Source: Talaromyces rugulosus (lineage: Eukaryota > Ascomycota > Eurotiomycetes > Eurotiales > Trichocomaceae). From it: DNA of 64,000 bases. Positions within the stretch are counted from its first letter, which is position 1. Each line of letters begins with the position of its first letter. The stretch covers positions 5,022,001 through 5,086,000 of the forward strand of contig NC_049561.1 in assembly GCF_013368755.1 (NCBI RefSeq), in the 5' to 3' direction. A model generated the notes under the pieces. That model ran no database searches, was not told the origin of the DNA, and saw only the letters and a list, made by a program, of their open reading frames with translations. The position numbers and the translations under genes are program-made. This document shows positions 49,993 to 58,986 of the stretch, piece by piece.

Positions 49993-50419
49993 CGTAATCA
50001 TGTACATACATCAATTTATATGTTGACTAAATCCAGTAGCTAATCGAAATTCACTAAATTCATAGCTATTGACTGGCAAACAAAGTAGACGTTTTCCTAT
50101 TAAAAGTAAATTTTAACTCTGGAGTAAAGATGCTGCTTGTCCGCAGTGGCTTAACACCGGCGTACTCCCGTCCCCTTTTCTCAGTATGATATTTCGGACA
50201 TAATAAATTGAATTAGTTCCTCGAAATTTAAAACTAACCCCGTTCATGTGTTCTTACACTGAAAATACCAAAGCAAATGTGATGACTGTGGAGTATCTCG
50301 GAGCCGAGCTGGCTCTTATCGCCGTGATCTCCACCCATCATCACCACATCTCCGAGATTTTCTTTCGGAAGACAAAAAAAACCCCTTGTTGTTAGGGATT
50401 TAGTACACCGCAGTTAGCC
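49993..50419. other. intergenic region, promoter of the Zn2Cys6 gene
   Basis: 427 bp between the tandem NRPS-like and regulator genes. It contains the CTCGG-N2-CCGAG palindrome and a 9-bp inverted repeat (listed next). Confidence 0.5.
50295..50358. promoter_or_regulatory. CTCGG-N2-CCGAG palindrome and 9-bp inverted repeat
   Basis: CTCGG-AG-CCGAG lies at 50297-50308, 112 bp upstream of the regulator ATG. It overlaps one arm of a 9-bp inverted repeat, ATCTCGGAG at 50295-50303 and CTCCGAGAT at 50350-50358. The core is the same as the two sites before the flavin hydroxylase. It may be an autoregulatory Zn2Cys6 site; inferred. Confidence 0.45.
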
Positions 50420-52977
50420 ATGTTTTCAGCAAGGTTAAATATTCAAGCCTCCGCAAACATAGCCAATGAGATGGGAAAGATTCCTGTTTCCAGACGCAAG
50501 CGAAAAACCCTCTCGTGCTACGAATGCCGACGGCGCAAACTCCGATGTGACCGCGAAGAGCCCACTTGCGGTCGATGTCGCAACGCAGGACAGGGAGAGT
50601 CTTGTTCTTATGAACAAAAACCAATTCCTAACCGTAGTGAACGTGCATTAGCCGGCTCTCCATCCGCTTCGCCGCCAATATCAACATCGGCAAGGCGGTG
50701 GACCCCAGCCACATCTCATGGCGGTCCGTCAAACAGCTCCGAGTCAGTAAATCCGACAGTATCAACCACAAGAAAATTGGGAGAAGATGAAAGAACCCAA
50801 GCACCTCGAGTGACAGCTCAAAACTCCGGAAGCTGGCAATTGATTGGGCCAGCTTCTGTCAACAGTGTCAACGAACTGCGACCGGCAATCAGACCAGACA
50901 GCAATGCTCCCTTGGTCTTTGAACGATATAAACCAACAACGCCCGAGGCGGTCATTTTCCGGGGCGAGAACTTCAAAACACACTATTACGGTAGCAGCAA
51001 CCCAATTAGCCTAATTTCTCATGTAAGATACTTCCAATTTAACGATAAATATATCCCATCATGAAATTGACAAGTTTCTAGTTCCCGGAGCTGCGATCTT
51101 TTATGAGAGAAACAATTATGAATCGCTCTTCTCTACCGCGTGTCCAGCGGGAGTTAAAGTCTTTCCAGGCTCGGTGGAAAGGGGTCAAGGCTGGCATTTC
51201 TCCTGTTCCGGATTTTGATCTCCTTTGCCTCCTCCCGGATAAAGATGCGGTAGATCATCATGTTCGCCTCTATTTTGAAACAGTTGAAACTGTGTATCGT
51301 ATAATACATTACCCGAGCTTTGCAGAGGAGTATGAGTCCTTTTGGAGCGACCAGCGAGCGGCAAATCCGGCATTTGTTATTCTCCTGCTGGTTATCATGG
51401 CCTCGGTGAGCTGCATTGCTTTGAGAGAACAGCCAAAGTACATCGGTGATAGCTCAGCTACTCGAGAACGCGCTATCTTATTTATCGAAGTATCAGAGTG
51501 GTGGCTATCACGACATAGCCACAAACACATCTATTTAGCCATATGGCAGATTCGCTGTCTATTGCTCTTAGCCAAACACGTCAATAATGTCAAGAAGAAG
51601 CGGCATTGGGCAGAAGCCGGTCACCTAATCAGAGAGGCCATGTCGGCTGGTTTCCATCGGGATATGAATCTCTTCGGAGACAGAGTTTCTTTCTTTGATC
51701 AAGAAATGAGAAGAAGACTATGGGCCACTATGCTTGAGTTGGAATTGCAGACATCAATTGATAGAGGCATGCCCTCTGCTGCAGTCGGCGTCTCCTCTGA
51801 CAGCGCCGCGGTTCTAAATATCAATGATGTGGACCTTATGCCTGACTGTGGCGAACTACCAACTTCCAAGCCATTGAGCCAGTATACTACATGCTCGTTT
51901 CTTCATTTGTCGGCTGCTAGCTTTCCTCTTCGTGTCTCGGTTAACTCTTTAGCCAATGATCTAACCTCTCGATCTCGGTATGAGGATATACTAAGTTACG
52001 AAGAACACATCCTAAAGGAACTCGAAAAGCTACCAAATTGGAAAGACTCGAATTCAAGCGATGTCCAAGGCAGAACTTTCAATATGGCCCACCTTCTTCT
52101 AGATATCCAACTTCGTCAATTTCTGATATTGCTTCATGCACCATTCGCACGACAAACAGATACCACTAATCCGAGATTCTCTTTGTCTAGGATGGTTTGT
52201 CTCAATGCTGCATGTGAGATTATTGACAAGCATTCGCAACTTGCAAGTTCTGGAAATCATCTATTGCTGCTTTTCAGGCACGACTATTTTAGAGGGGCGT
52301 TGGCTATCTGCCACAACATGTACACTTCTCTCAGTGTGCAGAGTATGTATCCGCTTCCATCATTGTATAATCCCTCTACTCTCAACTAACACAAAACCAG
52401 ATAATGTGGCTGTTGGCTTGAGCAGTAAAATACTTCTTCAATACCTTGACCGTGTCCTAGTGATGCTGGAAGACAGAATTTCATACCTTGGAACGGGATA
52501 TACGCATTACTGGTACATATGTGCAGCTTGTGCCCTTCTTCGGTCAATTCTAGACCCGGCCGACTCTAGGGCGCAAATGGAGGAAGCAATCGGCAAACTT
52601 ACCAGGCAATACCACCGTACATTAGCAGGGCAAGAGGAGACACGCCAAGCAGAACGCAATCTCATTCCCGCCGAGTTGAGAAGAGTAAGAGGGCATATGA
52701 CTTTTATATCTCCGTACGTTACTAACAATAAACATCAGACGAACTTACCAGCGGATCAATCACATTTTTCTGCGGATATTTCAAATGGGGCTGGGTTTGG
52801 CAGTTTCGGTGAAGAATTTCCACAGGTAAGCCACTCAAATCTTCATCTTTGCGTCCTGATTTATTTCCTTTTTCCACAACTAATTCCAAAAAGATTGCAT
52901 TCGATAGCACGGACGTTCCGCTGGACGAATTCTTTTTCGGTAATCCAGCGGCATGGACCTTTGAAAACCTGTTCTGA
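50420..52977 (+). CDS. Zn2Cys6 transcription factor next to the NRPS-like gene
   Basis: Five exons (50420-51022, 51082-52342, 52401-52684, 52739-52825, 52894-52977) give 772 residues. The N-terminal zinc cluster is complete: Cys33, 36, 43, 50, 53 and 62 in a CX2CX6CX6CX2CX8C pattern, preceded by SRRKRK. A Ser/Thr/Pro-rich linker follows. The fungal regulatory (middle homology) domain spans residues about 220-600, with HYPSFAEEYESFW, IREAMSAGFHRD and MRRRLWATMLELELQTSIDRGMP-type segments. The intron at 52685-52738 is 54 nt, has an ideal TACTAAC branch point, and is an exact multiple of three without a stop, so retention would add 18 residues. A second ATG at 50471 is a possible alternative start. 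As the neighbour of an A-T-R enzyme it is the natural candidate pathway regulator. Confidence 0.9.
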
Positions 52978-53490
52978 AGCAATGGTGTTTAAAAGATAAT
53001 CATAATAGCCACCAATCTTCAAGCAATAAATGAAATTGGGGGGTGCCAGTATTCTACGATTCAGTTATTCATCAAATACAATTAGAAATCATTATCAAAA
53101 GGCCCAAAACGCACAAAGGACGGTATTTGGGAGGGGTGGATTATCCTCAGGGGTGTCCGTGTCATTTGCCTCTATGGCCACCCTAGGTTCGTTATTACTT
53201 AAGTCAACTTCTATAATTTGTGCATAAACAATTATGGTTCACCTTTAATACTTGGTACATATCTAAATTTTTCATGAATATGAGATTCTGTTTTTTTCTA
53301 CATAATCATGAATGGAATGTACAAGAGCCCAGACAGGGCCAAATTGATTTAAATCAATGTAAACTACCACCCTTTATCCACATCTCTGTTCCATTTGAGA
53401 ACCCAAGTACAGAGGAAACGTTCATTACCAACCAAACATCCCGTAAACTCGTGTGTATATCACAATAACCTCCGTTCTTCGATATTATTT
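52978..53490. other. intergenic region between convergent genes
   Basis: 513 bp between the 3' ends of the regulator and the small membrane-protein gene. It is A+T-rich, with no gene seen. Confidence 0.5.
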
Positions 53491-54522
53491 CTACGTCCAT
53501 CCAGAAGCATTCTCCGGTAGTGGTGTTTTCGTTCGATGATATTGAAAAAGCGACGTTGATGAACCCGGTGATTGAAACATCTTGCTTCGTGTGATGTAGT
53601 TGGTCTCAATGGGTGTTTCACGCCATCTCTTCCAGTGAGTCCTAGCCAAAAAGCCTGCACCAGCGAGAAAAAGGGCTCCGACGGCTACTCCAATTCCAAG
53701 TCCAGCTTTTGCTAGAGTGCTCAGCCCTGATGGTGCGGGGGTCGATGGTATCATTGTAGACGCCGGTGTGCTTATAGATGTTGCGGTAGAAGTAGAAGTA
53801 GATGATATAATATAGGTAGGCATGGCTATGGGCCCTGAGGTAGAAATCGAGGAAGCGGTCGCGGTAGCTATCGGTTTTGGCACTATGTCAGGTGCGGTTA
53901 TTATAGTAGGAACGGATGTCTGTGTGTTTGTTGAGTATTTCTGTAGCTTTTGTTAGTTTACTTAATTTTCCCTGTTTTCATTGTTGATAGTATTACCCTA
54001 GTTTGTGTGGTTAAACCCGAGCCAGTCGTGACTGGAGCTTGAATCCCGGCATCGGTGCTGGTAATATTGAAGAAATTTGTACAAGCAGCCGCATGTGTAG
54101 TATTTTCTTCAAATAAACACATCCAAAAATTATGCGAAAAGCCGAGATCTTTCGCTGTCTGGACCGTCCAGAGGAAGGACGTCACGCCAGCATCTAAATT
54201 ACCTATCGTAGACAGGGTTAACAACAAAAGATTCTACATCCATATCTAGTATTTGAAAACAAAATGGAAACATACTAAATAAATTCTCATATGGGTACAG
54301 CGAAGTTGCACCACTGAGCTGAAATAGTGCCAAGGACACATTGCGCGGAGGTTCTATCATCCACTTAATATCAACTGTAGATCCAAGGCCATAGCTCGGA
54401 CTAGTAGCGAGATCATAACCGGCCTGAGGATATGCAGGAGGATCGATAAACGTGGCACCGCTCGCCACAACTGGAGAATAAATCGAGCATAGCAATGCGA
54501 GCGATTTGTACCCAAGGCACAT
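53491..54522 (-). CDS. single-pass membrane protein with Ser/Thr-rich stalk, unknown function
   Basis: Three exons (54522-54276, 54202-53997, 53940-53491) join in phase to give 300 residues. Layout: a signal peptide (SLALLCSIYSPVVASG), a small ectodomain of about 110 residues with Trp, Cys and several Asn-x-Thr/Ser sites, a Ser/Thr/Pro-rich stalk of about 80 residues, one membrane helix (AKAGLGIGVAVGALFLAGA) followed by a basic stop-transfer segment (RTHWKRWRE), and a cytoplasmic tail of about 45 residues. This plan resembles fungal wall-stress sensors of the Wsc/Mid2 type and the many fungal SP-ST-TM proteins, but no WSC cysteine pattern is visible. The start is the ATG at 54522. It is divergent from the TOK channel gene across 1.27 kb. 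Confidence 0.8.
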
Positions 54523-55788
54523 GGTGCGTGTCACTTGCAAAAAGTCACATACCGTCAGGAGTTGAGAGGGGTGTTAAATGGAGTTATAACTTGGCCCACT
54601 CCAACATTCAGCCCTCTGGAGAGGCAGTTGAGCAGGGATATAGCCAACTTGTTTCGAAAAGTTACAAGTTACCGCTTTTGGTAAGTGCCTAGAATAGACA
54701 CAGGCTAACCCGTTATGGCTGGGCCCCCACGGATCAAGCCAATTATGTTAAACTGCTAGGTGTATAGCCCCAACACTGTCTGACAGATTCGCAGCCATCG
54801 TAGCGCCACGGCGTCCTAAAACTGGAATCCATGCGTGCCTAGAACCCTGTTCATGGTCTTTTAAGGCCCGATACCCCCCATGCTTATGGAGAACGCGTTG
54901 GCCTATCCGCCACCTGAATTGTTGGAAGAAGCTGTCTCGGTGCGTTACACTTGTGAGCTTCTCATGCATACGACGTCTCAGCAGCCTCGCAGTCAGCAAT
55001 GACAAGCCACAAGACCAACTAGCATCTAATGCCAAGAATAAGAACTTATCAGACAGGTTGTCCACAGCATTCACCAACTGGGCAATAACTGGTCTATTAT
55101 TGGGGCTTCCGTCCCTTTTGTCCGTCTGCTAGTCACTTGGAAGAAAAGTGCATGTCCATCCAAAAATGCACCTGTCCAAGTAAAGGTCATCATCTCCTCA
55201 CATCCCCATCGGGGATTCTCAGCATGGTACATGTAATTGTCGATTTTCCCTCTAAAATACTACCGTTCCTTTCTATCAATCAATGAACATACCTTTCAAT
55301 GTTGATGGAAATTGGAATAGGTGCGAATCTCATTCTCCTCGTGAAGGTTCTCTTGAAGTAACAGCGGAAACATGCTCCACCAAATGCTCCACTAAACGCT
55401 CCATCAAAGAACGCCCATCCGTAGGCTTCCTCAATGGCACGTCTGCACTTGTGATTTGTATTTTGAAAATATTCAACGTTATCTCCAGCAAGCAGAACAT
55501 CGCACGTGGCAAAATAACCTATGACGCCAAGCATCTAGCATGGGCCGCCGCCACGACGTCATACCTACCCACGACGGTTTTCCCTGCCAAGGAAAAGACA
55601 TGAATTACGCCATGATCGTCATAAAGTGTTGAGCCTACTCTTCTACACAGTCTGGAGAAGAGGATCTGTGTGATGGCATAAAACTCTCGCGATCCCATGG
55701 CTGATCGTCTTCCACACTATTATCGCCGTGAGAAATGTAATCTCAGGCGCAAGATATCTATCGATTTTCTCTCCTGCGTTTTCCGACC
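54523..55788. other. divergent intergenic region between the membrane protein and TOK channel genes
   Basis: 1.27 kb with both promoters. ORFs on either strand (for example 54748-55077 minus and 55280-55534 minus) have no recognisable domain and no clean start. An imperfect ACTAAACGCTCCATCAAAG/CACCAAATGCTCC repeat occurs near 55378-55408. No gene is supported. Confidence 0.45.
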
Positions 55789-57837
55789 ATGAACGATCCA
55801 GGTTTTGACCCAGCCATTGCCGAAACAGCAGACAACGTCGAAAGCGGCAAACAAGATGGCTCATCAATGCACAGCGTGGGAAAAGATGATCCGGATACGA
55901 GCCTCCGTTGGGTGTCGGCAAACAGAGAGCTTTCAGAGTTCTTACAGCCTGTGAAATGGTGGTACGCGAGCACTGAGATCCCGCTCATCGCAGCAACTAT
56001 TGGGCCCATGGCCAGTGCCTTCAATATTTGTTCGCTGGCAGATCGGTGGAGACAGATCACCCAGCCAGGGAAATCGCCAGTAGACTCTATACACACTTTG
56101 GCTGACCCTACACGTGTTGTTGCGATGAACTCGGCATCGCTCGCGGCGGCCTTGGTGGCCAATTTTTGTTTGCTTATGACCATGACCAAGCGAATGCCGT
56201 TTAACATCGCGCAGCCCATTGTTATCGTTGGATGGTACTTATCATCCGTTTTACTGGCCGTTGTTCTCATCACCACGCTTTACAGTGTACGGTCAGAGCG
56301 CCAGACCACACCAGGTCTAGAGTTTACGGAAGCCTACTATTACGCCGCCATCGCTGCTGCTCTCTATTTCGTGCTGTCAACTATGCTTATCGTCACCGTC
56401 TATGGGGCATTCAAGGGCCACTACAGTCCTGAGTTTCATTTGACCAAGAGCCAGCGAACTTTGATGGTTCAGAACACTGGGTTTTTGATGTACCTAATGG
56501 TAGGGTCAGCGATCTATGCAAACATTGAAGGATGGCGGTTTACTGACGCCGTGTGGTGGTCTGATTTTACCATCCTCACCATTGGCATCGGGTACCCATC
56601 CCCCGCGACTCACCTGGGACGTGGTCTACTTTTCCCATATGCCATTGGTGGAATCCTCATTCTCGGTATCGTTGTCAGCTCAATCAGATCACTGGTTATG
56701 GAACGCGGAAAGACGAAGATGGGCAGTCGTTTAGTCGAGAGAACGCGTCGAGCTGGTGTGAAGAGGATGATGTCCAAATATGCTCATGGCGATGAGAAGA
56801 ATACCAAGTTTTGGGATTTCAATCCCTTTCGGTTGCATATGGATACTGGTGACTACCAAGACGAAGAAATAGACGAAGAAGAGCGCCGTAGACGTGAGTT
56901 CCAGGCCATGCGCAGGGTGAGGCGGATCGCGCATGTGCAACATCGCTGGCTATCGCTTTTGACATCAACCATGGCCGTTGCTATCTTGTGGCTCGTGGGG
57001 GCGCTCATATTCCAACATGCTGAAGGCACCCAACAATGGTCTTACTTCCACGGTTTATATTATGCCTATACTACTTTACTCACAATAGGATATGGAGATA
57101 TATATAACATATCCAACTGGGGACGAGCCTTTTTCGTTTTTTGGTCTTTGCTAGCTGTCCCTACAATGACTATTTTCATTTCAAATCTGGGAAATACAGT
57201 TATCATCGCATTCCGAGATTTTATGAACTATATTGGTGAAATTACGTTTTTACCCGGCGAGCTAGGATACAGAGAGCGGTTCAAACAGTTCTACAAGCAA
57301 ACAAAAGCCCTCATCCTCTTATCCGGAGAGGAAGAACCAGCGCCGAAGTCAGCAACTGCCAATGACAACGGGGATGGACCCGTAGCCCATGCAGAAGAGG
57401 TGCTCGCAGAAGCACAACTTGAAGAAGAGGAAGAAGCGCGACAACGCGGTGATATCGTTGCAGAGAACATTCATCACCATCAATATATACTCATCAAGGA
57501 AATACGACAGATGTACCACTACGTGAATGCTACGCCACCAAAGGAATTTGAGTACGAAGAATGGGTGTATTTCCTCAAGCTTCTCGGCGAGGAAGAAACA
57601 TACAGCGAGCGTCATCGGAAACCGTACAGTAGCAATCCAAAGGATGAAGAGGAAAGAAAGAAATGGAGTTGGATTGGTCACCGGAGTCCGCTCTTGGGAG
57701 ATAAGCAGGAGGCTGAGTGGCTAGTGGAGGCTTTGTCAGACAAGCTGGAGAGAGAGTTGAAGAGCCTTAGGGACGAGAAGCGAGACATCAATTATCACCG
57801 AAGAAGTCAACATCTAAGCGGTTCTGATAAACAATAG
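55789..57837 (+). CDS. two-pore outward-rectifier K+ channel, TOK type
   Basis: Single exon of 682 residues. The fungal TOK plan is visible: an acidic N-terminus, six membrane helices before and around the first pore (residues about 60-300), a charged cytoplasmic linker (about 300-385), then two helices flanking the second pore (about 388-470) and a long acidic/charged C-terminal tail. Pore 2 has the canonical filter TIGYGD (432-437). Pore 1 reads TIGIGYPSP (264-272), lacking the Asp normally following the filter, which is unusual. It should carry outward K+ current across the plasma membrane and set membrane potential. The C-terminal tail contains a Glu-rich coiled segment (about 545-555). 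The start is the first ATG of the frame. Confidence 0.93.
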   Translation: MNDPGFDPAIAETADNVESGKQDGSSMHSVGKDDPDTSLRWVSANRELSEFLQPVKWWYASTEIPLIAATIGPMASAFNICSLADRWRQITQPGKSPVDSIHTLADPTRVVAMNSASLAAALVANFCLLMTMTKRMPFNIAQPIVIVGWYLSSVLLAVVLITTLYSVRSERQTTPGLEFTEAYYYAAIAAALYFVLSTMLIVTVYGAFKGHYSPEFHLTKSQRTLMVQNTGFLMYLMVGSAIYANIEGWRFTDAVWWSDFTILTIGIGYPSPATHLGRGLLFPYAIGGILILGIVVSSIRSLVMERGKTKMGSRLVERTRRAGVKRMMSKYAHGDEKNTKFWDFNPFRLHMDTGDYQDEEIDEEERRRREFQAMRRVRRIAHVQHRWLSLLTSTMAVAILWLVGALIFQHAEGTQQWSYFHGLYYAYTTLLTIGYGDIYNISNWGRAFFVFWSLLAVPTMTIFISNLGNTVIIAFRDFMNYIGEITFLPGELGYRERFKQFYKQTKALILLSGEEEPAPKSATANDNGDGPVAHAEEVLAEAQLEEEEEARQRGDIVAENIHHHQYILIKEIRQMYHYVNATPPKEFEYEEWVYFLKLLGEEETYSERHRKPYSSNPKDEEERKKWSWIGHRSPLLGDKQEAEWLVEALSDKLERELKSLRDEKRDINYHRRSQHLSGSDKQ

Positions 57838-58986
57838 TGTTTTTATAATGGCGTGTCCTTAGGAAGAAAGATGACTGGATCCATTGAACGTTCTGTTGAC
57901 GGGACGTATACATACAGTGTCAATTGATACTATCTAAAGTCAGGTGATGTACACTACATGTACTACGGTAAATATACCAGCTGACGAAAAGGTTGAACAT
58001 CAATTGATATATAAAGGAAATTTTGTATTATAACGATGAGAGTAAGTAATAACATGCAGCAATTTTACGTCCTAACAAAGTGACCAAAGCGAGATTAAAA
58101 AAGAAGCAAGTCATAAGGCGATGCCATCAGGGGGAATAGTCGCGGTGCAGATGCAGCGGCGTCTGACTCAAGCCTGGTGGTGACTAGGCATTTGTTTGGA
58201 TGCAGGTGGTAGAACATTTTGTATGTCAAGGGTACACCAGTACTCTAGCAACCATCCCTTCGAATGGATATTGAAACCTCAAATTGATAGTTGCACATTC
58301 CCAACTTGTCATCGTTGGTCCAGGCTCTCGAGTACTCCCTCTTGAAGTGATTTTGAAGAGGCACTGGCAGTTCGACGAGAAATACGACTGCTAGAGGCAA
58401 TAAAGAACTACTATTGTTCTTTTACGTTTTAGATCACTGCCAAAAACCTTCGCAATTAATAGCGAACCTAAAACTTCTATCATTTTATAAATATTATTGA
58501 TATAGAGTTCAATAAAAATGGGGCAAACGGTCAAAGATCTCAACTGGTATACAGACTGGTCTTACTTTCTGGGTGTTACACAATTATGTTCACATCAATT
58601 GATCATTCAATGTTGATGTTGCCAAGAAATATTTTGAATTAGTCTAGGTAGGAGTCTAATGGAATTTTGAAGTGTATGCAAGGCTGTCATAATCCTTATT
58701 TAGACAAAGTTGCATCAATTGATATTTATGTCAATTGGCAGTTGACATTAGATCCCGAAATTATACTATCAGTCTACCTGATAAAATTAATATATGTGCC
58801 AAAAATAGAGACAAGAAAGAAACAAAAATGGGTATCCCGACCGCTCGTACGCTCGTAAGAGAAAAGAAAAGAAGAAAAGAAAGCAAAAGTACAGGTTTGA
58901 TATTCAACAGTACACGACCAAGCCAGCAAGAAAAATTGGTTGGGGTGTGGGTATAGATATATAAAAAAAGGTTTTTGGATAGAAAA
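57838..58986. other. intergenic region with three ATCAATTGAT palindromes
   Basis: 1.15 kb between convergent genes. It contains ATCAATTGAT at 57999-58008, 58594-58603 and 58714-58723, plus related TCAATTGA cores near 57920 and 58730. No ORF has coding character. Confidence 0.55.
57999..58723. repeat. cluster of the 10-bp palindrome ATCAATTGAT
   Basis: Three perfect copies occur in 725 bp, all with a CA just before or overlapping the motif (consensus RCATCAATTGATAT). Two more copies are in other intergenic DNA (2301-2310 and 4543-4552). A 10-bp word is expected about 0.06 times in 64 kb of random sequence. The function is unknown. Confidence 0.5.

Noticed and set aside
54748..55077. 109-codon minus-strand ORF
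   Set aside because: No recognisable domain; isolated in the promoter region between divergent genes.
55280..55603. overlapping ORFs on both strands
   Set aside because: They mirror each other across a short repetitive stretch and lack any family feature.
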